This document shows, in pieces, positions 47,896 through 59,722 of a stretch of 64,000 bases of DNA. The stretch is from the NCBI GenBank assembly GCA_038496445.1, contig JALMLS010000416.1, positions 62,001-126,000 of the forward strand, in the 5' to 3' direction. The notes below the pieces were generated by a model. That model ran no database searches. It saw only the letters and a list, made by a program, of their open reading frames with translations, and was not told the origin of the DNA. A program made the translations under genes and the position numbers. Positions within the stretch are counted from its first letter, which is position 1; every line of letters starts with the position of its first letter. This DNA is from Trichosphaerium sp. ATCC 40318 (lineage: Eukaryota > Discosea > Flabellinia > Trichosidae).

Positions 47896-50130
47896 TTAGT
47901 GTTCACACAAAGAAAAAGATCTTTCCCATTTTTCGTTTTCTGAGTTTACGTGATATTTACGTTCATCCATCAATGCCAATCTATGACCGCAAGCGTCTTC
48001 CCAAGTCATTCCAGACTGTGCATAGCTAACAATCATCTGTATCAGCTCAGGAGGAATTTTTTTACCTACAAACGTTTCAGCTATTGAATAAGCAAAATGT
48101 TAAATAAGAGTTCTGACCTAGTCTGTTGAATACAAGCATGAGAGTAAATGTAAGTCTTCTTGATCTCACGCCCCACTGTTGCTCGGGTACTTCTTTTGTT
48201 GATAGTATTGGTACATCTGGGTTGACAATAAAGAAACAAAGAATTTTTCTGGATTGCATCATATTTGAGATGTTGTGAAGCGATACAACTTGGTGCTGTA
48301 AATCGTTTGGAAACACAATCAACCTTCCTAATAGTTCTTAGTTGTTAATACAGCATATAAACGACAAAAACCCTTGAATGTGTGGCCGACAACACGTGTT
48401 TTGTTATAAAAGAAGATTCAAAAAAGAACATATGCAAGTCTTTTTTTCAAATACCGTGGTTTGTTTCTACAGATCCAAGGATTTTATGGTTTGTCCACTC
48501 GCGTCCTCCATCTGGTTCATCAGGTGCTGGAAACTTGTCAAAAACATCCCCTCTTTCATCATCCTCACGCCAACGTCTGAAACAAAGACCAGAATCATTA
48601 ATTCCTATGTAGCTGAGTAAGTAACAAAAAAGGTATGGACAAAAATAACCATCTTACCTGGAGCAACAGAGTAGTAGAATATTGCTGATGCTACGATTTG
48701 TTCATGAAACATACCCTCAACATGCCTTTTTCTTTGTCAAAAAAAAAAAAACAAAGGAAAAAAGTTCTGAGAAATAAAATGGTCGAAGTTCAGTCAACTC
48801 TCCACCACCCAGTCCGTGAAAACAAACAATGATAAATGAGTATTGAGTGAAATCAAGGAATTGGTAAAGATTTGAAACAACGGCTTAAAAAACCTACCAT
48901 GAGCCTTGATATACCTACAAAAATACTTGTCAGCACATGTCAATGTTGAAGGCAAACGCACATCTCCTGGTTTAAGTGTGTAGTTTGCTGCTTTTACTAT
49001 CACTTGAACATTTCTTCCTGTTAATTCATACTCTGGAACATGAGGCACAACTTTATCGAATACTTGCTCAAGTGTTTTGTAAAATGGCTCATTTGTGTAT
49101 CTATCAACATTGTTGACATATCCTTCTATTGAACTTTTACCGTTTTTATCTATGTTAAAATTCGTAGGTAGCCATTGGTACTTTGATGTATCTTGCTGCT
49201 TTTTCTCTTTTGAATGGTGAAAGTAACTAATAGGTAAATTAGATAATGCAACCTATACAACCAAAACAATGTATCCAACAAAACAAAATCTAACAACTTT
49301 CATAAAAATCAAGTTTTTCGTTTTGAACCTTATGATCCTCAACGCAGAACAAATGGTCCCTCAGTGCAGAACGTAATGATTAAAATTAATTGATTTTTTA
49401 ATATGAAATAGAGTTCGATGAAGTCGCTCAGCTACATTTGTAGTGGCATACGAGAATAAAAGACTTTGAAGTAAAACAATAACAACAGGAAAAATATTTC
49501 ATCGTACTTATATTCCTCAGGGTCTTCGTATTCTCTTTTTGGGCGCTCTCCAAATCTCTTCAAATCCAATAGCTTCTTATCAGTTCCAGGTAATACCTCA
49601 GAAATACCGGCAATGTAAGGAAACATAGAAGGATGAATGATATCCTGAACCATCTCATTTGTGTTTGGATGAAAGTCAGGTTTACCTTTAAAAAGCACGA
49701 TTAGTATTTGCTTGAACGGTCATCTTGTAGTTAACAAAAAAATCTTAGGAAAAAGGCCTTTACCTGTCTGCGCAAGCTCATCTAATTGCGACTCGACCTT
49801 TGCTCTTAGATCTTCTGGTATCAAATCATCTGATACAAATACTCTTTCATTGTGTAATTGTTGAGGTGTCACAAAATGGGATTGGTTGATTTCTTGGACT
49901 AGTTCCTCGAAAGCTTGTAAAAGGATGTTTGTTTTGACTCCTTGAGCAGCTAGTTCGTCAAAGTAGCGACTACGAATCTCATAATCCAACATCTTTGTTC
50001 TCCAAAGCAATTTTTGTTGTATTACCTTTTTAACAGCGTCTATGCTGTTGAGATCAGTTTTTGGGCGTTTCGCGTCTTGTTCATAGCTATCATCAGTGTC
50101 AGCACTACGTTTACGCTTAGGAGGCATCAT
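47896..50130 (-). CDS. DUF4246 family protein, copy A
   Basis: ATG at 50130 (or 50127) gives a basic, nuclear-signal-like start MMPPKRKRSADTDD, then KKVIQQKLLWRTKMLDYEIR. Later exons: DIIHPSMFPYIAGISEVLPG, YQWLPTNFNIDKNGKSSIEG, LTGRNVQVIVKAANYTLKPG, the metal-site-like RHVEGMFHEQIVASAIFYYS, RREWTNHKILGSVETNHGI-type sequence near 48460, and GRLIVFPNDLQHQVVSLHNI with SRKILCFFIVNPDVPI. It ends WERSFSLCEH, TAA at 47896-47898. The H-V-E-G-M and F-P-N-x-x-Q-H blocks are the hallmark of DUF4246, common in fungi and thought to be a 2-oxoglutarate/Fe(II) oxygenase-like fold; substrate unknown. A close paralogue lies 4.6 kb away in the same direction. Confidence 0.82.
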
Positions 50131-51442
50131 ATAGTTATATAGGCGTAGTGGAGCGGGTGGGCGCGTGTTAAAATAACTTGTAAGAATACCCTAAAGAAAG
50201 TTCCAGTGAATGTCTTGAAAAATCACAAAAATCACGTGCTTGCTACTAATCGGAAGTTACCCATTGAAAGTAGCTTGATGCTCCATTTAAATGGCAGCAA
50301 ACAAAAATCTCGCGTGGTGAGTTTTGATCACAAAGTACACAAAAACGACTCAGTGAAAAGTAAACGAGGGTAATGTCAGCTCACCGTGCTTATTAAAGCT
50401 AGCAATTAGAAAGTTTCGCTCCTTGTTAGTACTACCACAATGTGACTATTGCTTGATAATGTTGGCCTTCGTGTATTGGCGATAACAAATTTTTCAATGT
50501 CAGATCACCACCATTTTCTTGGCAGGAAATATCGCAATATTAGGCACTGTACTAGGTAAGTTCAAGCCATAGAAGTCTTCAATGAGCTAAAATCGAATTA
50601 ACAAAGCTGTTGAAATACCACCAAACACTGTATGAATCCTCAACCACAAGCGCTGATTAGTAGCTTATGAAAACTCATTGGATGTAACACAGGATAAATA
50701 GGAGTAGTATGTGAAAGTTATGCTATTATGTGCATAAGTTATAGGTCAATACATTACATCTCGGACTCTCACGGATCCCGCTGATGATGAGTAATATGAA
50801 TGCCTGTTTGTTTCTGAAGAAATTTTGGTTAGTGTTAGATCCCTATCATTCATTGGCTCCTACAAACAACATCAAATGAAGAAGAACCTATCTCTAGGCT
50901 TGAACGCTTGGTCGCGAAGCCTGAGACCCTTTGTTTTATTACAAGTTGCAGACACAACAAAACAATCACCGAAAAACCAAAGACTTTTCCGAGTACACAA
51001 TTGCCGTTGTTACACCTTCCAGGTTGTTGAATTTACACGTAAGTCGCAAACCTCCCTTAGTCTCAAACGGCCATAAAAACTGGTTTGTACAGCCGCAACA
51101 ATATTTTACTAGATCTTTGCTGGCGCAACAACCTGTACAGGCAATACCATTGTCAAATAATCAAAAAGATTACTTTTCTTGCTGATTCTCTCAATATTTT
51201 GTTTTTAATCACATGTGATAACATGTTGTACACAATTATTAACCTAGCGTTGGTGCGCCTTTAGCAGTACTCTTTTATCCGACTCGCCAGTTGGCAGATC
51301 AAGTTATGAATCACTCGGCGAGCTACTCTAAGTATCTCAAAAATAAATTTTGTTGGTAGCCCTCTGATAGTATGTCAGCAGATAGCCAACGAGGAATCTA
51401 AAATGTAAGGTTTATTTGGACAATACAGGAAGTTCACAGTAT
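50131..51442. other. Gap without a recognised gene
   Basis: About 1.3 kb between DUF4246 copy A and the NTF2-like gene. The first 60 bp are alike in both DUF4246 copies (GGAGCGGGTG... TTAAAATAACTTGTAA), marking the edge of the duplicated unit. A frame at 50825-51076 (+) has no recognised content. Confidence 0.5.
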
Positions 51443-51952
51443 TTACACCCATCCGAGTTGCTTGGAGCTAAAATGGTCGTTCCATACTTTGGTCACATGA
51501 TAAATCTTACCATCTTTGTTGGTATGCATAATATGTACAAAGTCAGTCTCACACGTCTTGCCAGTAGCTGGTTGAGGTCCTCCAGTTCCTTTATGAGTAC
51601 CATAGAATCTTCCAGATCCCATATAGATGTTGTCAGCTCCAGAAAATGAATACGCTTTGTACGAGGACCCAGGGAAGGTATCGATGCATCTCTCTAAAAC
51701 AAGTGGTTAGACATTGAACAAGATTTTCAACTAATCACGTGACAAAACTTTATTTCAAAACATACCTTTCAACCATTCAGCGTATGCTTTTACTGTTTTG
51801 AGATCTTTGAGAGCCTCAGTTTGAGCTTCAAATGTTGCATCAGGCGTTATGTACTTCTTGACACCTTCAAATCCTTTGCCAGTTTCAATAGCATCAAAAA
51901 ACTGTTTGATATCTTCCATCTTTGTGTTGCTTGTGTTGTTGTTGCTTGTCAT
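51443..51952 (-). CDS. SnoaL/NTF2-like small protein
   Basis: ATG at 51952 (MTSNNNTSNTKMEDIKQFFD), then TPDATFEAQTEALKDLKTVK and AYAEWLK, a CACGTG-containing intron (about 51694-51762), and a second exon reading ERCIDTFPGSSYKAYSFSGA, YGTHKGTGGPQPATGKTCET and VHIMHTNKDGKIYHVTKVWN, ending SSKQLGWV with TAA at 51443-51445. Total about 145 residues. The order (helix with Phe-x-x-x-D-A-x-F, then strands with D-G-K-I-x-x-x-x-x-x-x-D) is that of the NTF2-like/SnoaL fold, often a small-molecule cyclase, isomerase or binding protein. The specific function is unknown. It lies between the two DUF4246 copies but was not duplicated with them. Confidence 0.78.
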
Positions 51953-52516
51953 GTTTCTACTGTCTTGTTTTGTTTTGTACTAATCTATCTATTTAAGGCA
52001 TAGGAGGTGCGAATTCGTTGTATTCCGTGTGACTAGAATGGACAAAAGGTACGAATTCATATTGTGTGTCACGTCAGGGTTCCATCTCACTCCTGGCAGA
52101 GTGTGCTAACCCCTTATGGCATTAATGGTTTCTAAATGCTACGATTATGTTGCGATACTTCCGCTTTCCGCACAATCCTCCGCATACGCTATGATTCGTC
52201 ATAAATCACAACCTTGGTTCTCTGAAGACGGCTAACGCTAGAGCTAAAAGCAGTATCGTACGTTTAGATTGTGCCTTCAGCTCAAAAAGAGTTTGAAAAA
52301 TAAATACAGTTTGTAGCACTAGTAAATATTAAAAACAAACAAAGTCATAAAATAGCATTCATCTCGGATCCCGTTTCTTCATGTTACAAGTAGTTGTAAG
52401 GTTTAATATTAAGACTGGTGACATAGAAATACAGCACATTCCAGCCTCACTTTTTTAGAAAGTGATAGTACAATTGGTGACAAACAATATTCAAAAACAG
52501 CTATTTTATTGTTATC
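51953..52516. other. Gap without a recognised gene
   Basis: About 560 bp upstream of the NTF2-like gene and downstream of DUF4246 copy B. No gene seen. Confidence 0.5.
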
Positions 52517-54799
52517 TTAGTGTTCACACAAAGAAAAAGATCTCTCCCATTTCTGGTTTTCTGAGTTTACGTGATATTTGCGTTCATCCATCAATGCCAA
52601 TCTATGACCACAAGCTTCGTCCCAAGTCATTCCAGACTGCGCATAGCTAACGATCATCTGTATCAGCTCAGGAGGAATTTGTTTACCTACAAACGTTTCA
52701 GTTCAAAAAGGGACGGTTAAAGTTCTGACCTAGTCTGTTGAATACAAGCATGAGAGTAAATGTAAGTCTTCTTGATCTTACGCCCCATTGTTGCTCGGGC
52801 ACTTCTTTTGTTGATAGTATTGGTACATCTGGGTTGACAATAAAGAAACAAAGAATTTTTCTGGATTGCATCATGTTTGAGATGTTGTGAAGGGATACAA
52901 CTTGGTGCTGTAAATCGTTTGGGAACACAATCAACCTTCCTAATAGTTCTTAGTTGTTAACGCAGTATATAATCGACAAAAAACCTTGAAATGTGTGGCC
53001 GACAAGTTTTGGTATAAAAGAAGATTCAAAAAAAGAACAAATGCAAGTGTTTTTTCAAATACCGTGGTTTGTTTCTACAGATCCAAGGATTACGTTGTTT
53101 GTCCACTCGCGTCCTCCATCTTCTCCATCAGGTGCTGGATAATTACCTTCAACATCTCCTCTTTCATCACCCTCACGCCAACGTCTGAAGCAAAGACCAG
53201 AATCATTAATTCCTATGTAGCTGGGTAAGTAACAAAAAAGGTATAGACAAAAATAACCATCTTACCTGGAGCAACAGAGTAGTAGAATATTGCTGATGCT
53301 ACGATTTGTTCATGAAACATACCCTCAACATGCCTTTTTCTTTGTCAAAAAAAAAAAAAGGAAAAAAGTTCTGAGAAATAAAATGGTCGAAGTTCAGTCT
53401 GCCTGCGAGTAGATTGCTTGCAAATTAACGAATATGATGATAATAAATGAGTGTTGTGCGAAATCAAGGAATTGGTAAAGATTTGAAGCAACATTTAAAA
53501 AACCTACCATGAGCCTTGATACACCTAAAAAAATACTTATCAGCACATGTCAATGTTGAAGGCAAACGCACATCTCCTGGTTTAAGTGTGTAGTTTGCTG
53601 CTTTTACTATCACTTGAACATTTCTTCCTGTTAATTCGTACTCTGGAACATGAGGCACAACTTTATCAAATACTTGCTCAAGTGTTTTGTAAAATGGCTC
53701 ATTTGTGTATCTATCGACATTGTTGACATATCCTTCAATTGAACTTTTACCATTTTTATCTACTTTAAAATTCGTAGGTAGCCATTGGTACTTTGATGTA
53801 TCTTGCTGCTTTTTATTTCTTGAATGGTAGTAACTAATAGTAAATTAGACAACGTAAAGACAACAAAGACTTCAAAAAAAAAGGAAAAAAAATAAAACTA
53901 GTTTTTTGTGTGGTAACAAATGATCCCCGCAGTGCTCCTCGGGGCAGACGTAATGATTAAAATTAATGGTTTTATATGAAACAGAGTTAGATAAAGCCAA
54001 TCAGTTATATTACATTTGAAGTGACATACGAAAATAAGACTTTTAAGTCAAATGCAAAATCAACAGAAAAAAAACCGATAAACCAGTCGTACTAATTGGT
54101 TTCTTCGTATGGTCTTTTTGGGCGCTCTCCAAATCTCTTCAAATCCAATAGCTTCTTATCAGTCTCAGGTAATACCTCAGAAATACCGGCAATGTAAGGA
54201 AACATAGAAGGATGAATGATATCCTGAACCATCTCATTTGTGTTTGGATGAAAGTCAGGTTTACCTTGTAAAACACGATTAGTATTTGCTTGAAACCAAA
54301 GCTAGTAGTCAACAAAAATAGCTTGCATTCTTTCACAACAAAGTCTACAATGGCACATAGCAAATCAAGTGTTCGAAGACATAAGAAAGTCATTGTTAAG
54401 CCGAAAAAAAAAACTTTTGAAGGAAAACGGGTTACCTGTCTGTGCAAGCTCATCTAATTGCGATTCGACCTTTGCTCTTAGATCTTCTGGTATCAGATCA
54501 TCTGATACAAATACTCGCTCGTAGCGTAATTGTTGAGGCGTCACAAAATGGGATTGGTTGATTTCTTGGACCAGTTCCTCGAAAGCTTGTAAAAGGATGT
54601 TTGATTTGACTCCTTGAGCAGCTAGTTCGTCAAAGTAACGACCACGAATCTCATAATCCAACACCTTTGTTCTCCAAAGCAATTTTTGTTGTATTACCTT
54701 TTTAACAGCGTCTACGCTGTTGAGATCCGTTTTTGGGCGTTTCGCGTCTTGTTTAGAGCTATCATCTGTTTCAGCACTACGTTTACGCTTAGGAGGCAT
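52517..54799 (-). CDS. DUF4246 family protein, copy B
   Basis: Paralogue of copy A with the same exon order: MPPKRKRSAETDDSSKQ start at 54799, VLPETDKKLLDLKRFGER, YELTGRNVQVIVKAANYTLK, HVEGMFHEQIVASAIFYYS, GRLIVFPNDLQHQVVSLHN, and an end WERSFSLCEH with TAA at 52517-52519. Most exons look at least 90% identical to copy A at DNA level. Differences: the region near 53825 has lost 1, 3 and 4 bases against copy A, so the acceptor used there must move to TACTATTAG; the sequence near 54105 differs (PYEETN against EYEDPEEY), and a TAG there is removed by the GTACGA donor; and PDGEDGGREW replaces PDEPDGGREW. It appears able to encode a full protein, but less surely than A. Confidence 0.75.
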
Positions 54800-54860
54800 T
54801 GTATAGTTAATCAGCGTGGTGGAGCGGGTGTGGGCGCTTGTTAAAATAACTTGTAACATA
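52517..54860 (-). repeat. Segmental duplicate of 47896-50200
   Basis: Exons, introns (for example the A-run intron near 53345 against 48735) and about 60 bp of 5' flank are shared, while downstream sequence diverges straight after the stop codon. The two units are in the same orientation, 4.6 kb apart start to start. Confidence 0.88.
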
Positions 54861-55316
54861 CCTTAACGAACTCAAGTACTGAGGGGTTGTCATCATGGTG
54901 GAGTGTAGGATTACTGTAACCAACGTTACGGTTTAGCGTCTTACTAGAAATCGTTTTCTTGGCAACTTGCAAAAACCGTTGTGGAAGTGGACGTTTTAAC
55001 TCTTTCCAACGTGAGTGGAAGCCAGTAGTCTGTTTTGTAACTGTAGTGGACAACCTTGTAAGGCAACAAGAGCGCCTGAACAAAGAGATTTGTCCAAACT
55101 GGTGCGACAGAAACGACTTCAGTTTTTCGACTTTTGAAAACAAATGTAACATCACGGTTGTACTTAAAACTAAATAATTATACAAGTGCTTTGTTTTTAG
55201 AACATTGTAGCAGGTTCATTCACAGGATCTTGAGTTCGACATCATTTTTTTTCGTGGCACGTGTTTGTTTTTTGAAATTTTTTTCTCTTTGTCAAGCTGT
55301 TTCGTTTTATACAATT
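54861..55316. other. Gap without a recognised gene
   Basis: About 450 bp. A frame on the minus strand (54841-55185) shows no recognised domain. Confidence 0.5.
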
Positions 55317-55766
55317 GCTTGATCTTGGTCATACAATAGTGCCCTTCGTTCTTCATCTGTTTTAGGCTTGTAGCATATACAACAGCAAAGAACGCACCAA
55401 GTGATTATAGAGATTTCAATTATAACAGAAACAATACCAGCAATAATAGCAATGATTGTCCAATCAGTTATTGGCTCTAAAAAGAAAAATTACGTTGTTG
55501 AACGTCATTCTCGTCTCAAGGCTTACCGAGTATCTCTGCAGTAGGTGAAAACGTTGGATATTGCGTAGGAGCCTGTGTTGTAGGTACGTGAGGTGCTTGT
55601 GGAGGGAATGTTGAGTTTGTTGTTGGCGCAGTCCCTGCAAGGTACTGAGCTTGTAAAATATCACGTTTTTGGTACCGTTTCCCAAGTGTGCTGCACAAAT
55701 ATGCGTTAAAAACAATACCACGTATACCAGGTAAAAGGATGCAGCGTTTATATACATTACTAACAT
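55317..55766 (-). CDS. Small type I membrane protein with Thr/Pro-rich stalk
   Basis: ATG at 55766 opens a signal peptide (MLVMYINAASFYLVYVVLFL then THICAAHLGN). A very short intron (about 55635-55675, 41 nt, GTACC...TTGCAG) joins it to a stalk TAPTTNSTFPPQAPHVPTTQ APTQYPTFSPTAEIL. A second intron leads to EPITDWTIIAIIAGIVSVII and EISIITWCVLCCCICY, a single span followed by a 20-residue tail ending YDQDQAIV, TAA at 55317-55319. Total is about 115 residues. It has the stalk type of the PSI/EGF protein but no sensing domain. The role is unknown; the Cys cluster at the membrane border may be palmitoylated. If the 41-nt intron is wrong, the stalk lacks a start. Confidence 0.6.
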
Positions 55767-56129
55767 TCAGGACTAATGACTGATGGTTGACAAACGGAAC
55801 GATCTTTTTGAATTTTTCACAAACATCAGATCTCATTGAGCTCGCTAAACACGCTAACAATGACAAACGAGATTCATGTTCGCGAATACGTCATATTCTA
55901 TCAAGCAATGAAACAAAGCGAAGCTGAAATGAAAAACAACGCCACCAGAAAAAACAACATTTTTTCACGCGCTAAAAAAACCTACGTTTACAAGTGAGTG
56001 TTGCAACTATTTCAGTTTTTATTAAGAACACCAATAGTCACCAAGGTGTTATTGCAGTGGGCTTAGGGAAGGTTAAAAATCAAATACAAGGCAAGTTTTT
56101 TATTTGTACTTTTTTTTGACATGTTATTG
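55767..56129. other. Gap without a recognised gene
   Basis: About 360 bp between two minus-strand genes. Nothing recognised. Confidence 0.5.
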
Positions 56130-59100
56130 TTAGAAGCCTATGTTTGCTTTGTATACTCTCTTCCCTTTCCATTTTTCTCTAATATCTGTATCGTATCTTT
56201 CAGATACTTGAATCAACTCACTTGTCATTTCATCTCTCATACTATCTTCAATATCATGACACGAATAAACGCCAACATTTACATCCTACAAGAAAAAAAT
56301 CAGAAAAAAAAACTTCACAACGATGTGTAAAACACTCCGTTTGGATAAAATCCGCCTCTCATACCTCTGCATTTTTGCTGATATCATAAAGGAAGTATCC
56401 AAGATTTTCAGATACATTCATACGTGTCATTAAATTGACACCTTTAACAATAGGTTGAACTTTTTGACCTAAATAAAGAAGTTAACATTGTAGGTATGGC
56501 TTAATTGTTACTAGGTGTTGATTAGTACCTTGAAGTTCTTTAAGGGGTACAGATCGACCTCCATTGTTGTAAAAGTCTTTTGGGAGGATTCTACCAACAA
56601 CAGAAACATCAGGTGTGAACATTTGAGGAAACGCTGGTGATAGTACAAAACATTGCTTTTCTGAAGCTCTAAAATATGTAGTAAGCATCAAACCATGTGA
56701 TATGCTACAACAAATATCTGACAAGCAAATGTGGGTATAATAGTTTGAAGAAAAGAACACAGTGATCATTGTGTTTGAACACTGAAAAGTTTGCGTATTC
56801 TTTCACTTTTTAACCCAAGAATATTTTAGCTTACCTTTGCCGTACTAGGCATTTATAGCGACCAAAGTAGTTATCAAACAAATCATATGAACTCTTATAA
56901 TTCTTTGATGTTTGAAAATAAGGTTCCAAACCTCGTAGCATAATAGACTCTGTCAATTGACCTACTTTTGTCTAAACAAAAAAATAAGAACAAGAAGAGA
57001 AAATAAAGATGACAAGTTCCAAGCTCTCTTGAGCTCATCTTGTCTCAGATACGCTTTAAAAGATAAAATACTATTCCAAGTATACCAATCACTAGATTAA
57101 ACAGACGTACCTTTGTAACAAATGGATAGAGGCTCGATATTAAGTCAGATTCTGGTAGTGCTTTGTTATTTTTATTCAAAGCTTGTTCCAAACTCTCTTC
57201 TTCTCCCATTGGGAATGGAAATCCTACATCTAGAGCACCTATATTATGGCTTTCTCCAATAGATCCCAATTGTTGTAAAAGTCTATGCATTGGTGTAGCA
57301 TTTTTGTCAAGTCTGAAAAAAAGCATTGTTAGTTCCATTAAACAAAAATGTAACTGCTAGCAGGTACAAACTTGCCTGAACGGAAGTGTTGCATTATCAA
57401 TAGCTGCACTGATAACAGCACTAGAATGGTAGGAAGACGAAAGCTATAAAAAGAGGTGTTAATACAGAACTCATGTGTTTTAAATTTTCGAAGAAAAAAG
57501 CGTACTGATGCAAGGTAAGGAAATGTTTCTTCTGTTAAATGATAGTTACTGACAGGAACAATAAAAGTTGCAAAATCCCGTAGAGCTAAGAATTGATTAG
57601 ATACTTGAAGATTCTTGAGAAAGAATAAGGTAAAAGCGTACAATGAAGACAGAGTCCTGTGTTTAGATAGTAAGATTCTAGTTGTTTCGCTGTTTCTTTC
57701 TTTTCATGGTAAGCCCACAAAAGAACAGGTGTGTTACCATACTCTTTGCGTATCTCTTCTAAGAATACTATACAATTCATGTTAAATTATTAAAAGATAG
57801 TGACATAGATAGCAAAGACAACAAGAATTCCTTTATGAGGTTGTTTTTTTTATTTGATTAAAAAGTTTGAGACTCAACTCCTTCGTTAGTCTTAGCTTAC
57901 CGGAAGTGACACCTCCCCAACCATTATGTATATCAGCAAATAATTGTATGCCTTGCATATGATCACATTCTTCGGCAAAGTAACGAACCCTATCGATCAT
58001 CTCATCCAACTAGTAGCAATTTCAACTTAATCGTCTAGTATTTGAAAACAGCTCAATTGATGGGTTGCGTACTTGATCAACGTCCTTTGTTATTTCGTGA
58101 CCTTGTTGCCAAAAATCAAAGTCATCGCCATAACGAACACCGTTCATAGCATACAAAGACTTTGGATGATACTCTGTATTTACATAATCGCTCCAATGCT
58201 TAACAGTATTTTCTGATAGTCCAAAATCGTATGCTGTATTTGTTCCAGTTTTATTGGACTATATATGACTGTTAAGCACTATGAAATAACACACAATTAT
58301 GCGCTAATATAAAAGGACAACATAATAAGCTTTTGATTTCTTGTAACCCAGCTGGGCGAAGAAAAAAAAACTACAAAAAAAAAATGGAAAAAAATAAGAA
58401 AAAAATAAAGACTGGAGAAAGGTTGTCGTTGAAGCCTCTTACCACAATTTTATAATACATCTCAAGTTCTTGTTCAATATCATCAATATCATATTGAGCA
58501 TCCATTAACCTTAATCGTTCGGCACCTATAAAATTAAATCAATAAAAAACAAATAACAATTTTTGTTCAGTAACTCCATACCAGTCACAGCATCTTTTGA
58601 TAAGTTTGCTACTTCTGTTTTCAATTGTTGCAATTTCTTCTTCTTAGCATCAACTTGTGACGGTAATTGTTGTCCAAAAGCACGTGCTTGTACTACTGCA
58701 CTCTCCTACAAAGCACGATAAGCGACGAAAACGAGGTTGGAAATAAATTAAGAAAAAATCATTCTAGGCCTTTCCAAAAAGCATCTAGCTCAAGCGTACT
58801 AGTTGAATAAGTCTTCTGACGCGCTGATAAACGCTTGAGGAACCACCTTGGTCAATACGCGTTGATCTACCTTGCCTGAAGGATTGTTAAAAGGCTAATA
58901 CTGTTACGTAGGACTAAAACGAGTGGTTTTAAGGTGGTGAAACGTATTGACATACCATGTTGCTGAACTGGCTTGTTGAGGTACTCCTGTCTCTCCACTT
59001 TTATTTACAGAGCGAAATCCGCCTGTTGATTCGAAAATAACGGATCTAGGAAGAAACTACAATAATTTGTAAATAAACGATAGAATAGTTATTCCATACG

Positions 59101-59285
59101 CGTCCTTTACGCTCTACGAACAAAGAACGTTTATTAAAGTCCGCATTCTTGTACTCTAAAAGCGCTGCCTACAATACCAAGTTAATCAACGCGTAATGGC
59201 CATCAATAGCGCTTACCTGAGTATTCCAGTAGTGCGTTGCTATATTATTTGAGTTAGGACCTATCTGTACTGTAATAATCTCCAT
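56130..59285 (-). CDS. MSTO1: Misato/DML1 tubulin-like protein
   Basis: ATG at 59285 gives MEIITVQIGPNSNNIATHYW NTQ, the Misato segment II start (a FtsZ/tubulin-like nucleotide fold). Next come LLPRSVIFESTGGFRSV, WSDYVNTEYHPKSLYAMNGV, DDFDFWQQGHEI, and the well-kept core RVRYFAEECDHMQGIQLFAD then IHNGWGGVTS. Later exons include YGNTPVLLWAYHEKKE and GESHNIGALDVGFPFPM, and the protein ends DIREKWKGKRVYKANIGF, TAA at 56130-56132. DML1/Misato proteins are needed for mitochondrial distribution and morphology and, in animals, spindle and mtDNA maintenance. Length (about 600 residues) and domain order fit the family. About twelve short introns. Confidence 0.9.
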
Positions 59286-59722
59286 AGTTGTCAAGATGCT
59301 GATTTAATAAACAAACTGTCCAAATTATGCCATTTTCTCGTCGAATTTTTTAATTTGTTGTATCAGAAAAACCGTCAAAAAATTAACAGAAAACTCGTGT
59401 TTTTTTGGAATACTCACGATTTCTTTTAAACGTGCGTTCTATGTAAGAGGTTATTAAATCACGTAGAGGTTGTAATAGTTTTTTTCTGGCTATATATGAG
59501 CAATTAAGTTACATCTACAGATTGGAGTAAGTGTTTGTGTTTTGAGCTATTTGTCCGCTTTATCAATATACATTTATTGTCTTACATAGAAAATAATTTA
59601 AAGACGGTCTCAAAGGGGCTGATATTAACACATATAGTATGTTTTCAATGTCAGAAATTTATTTGTTACAATGCGAAACAAGGCCAAAAATAAAAAACCA
59701 GGGTTCAGAAAAAAAAAGTTAT
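59286..59722. other. Gap without a recognised gene
   Basis: About 440 bp between the Misato promoter side and the kinase 3' end. Nothing recognised. Confidence 0.5.

Noticed and set aside
54095-54115. Premature stop in DUF4246 copy B after PYEETN
   Set aside because: The TAG overlaps a GTACGA donor that matches the exon end in copy A, so it is removed by splicing.
47896-54860. Inverted or tandem transposon as cause of the DUF4246 duplication
   Set aside because: No terminal repeats or target duplications seen at the borders; an ordinary segmental duplication is enough.
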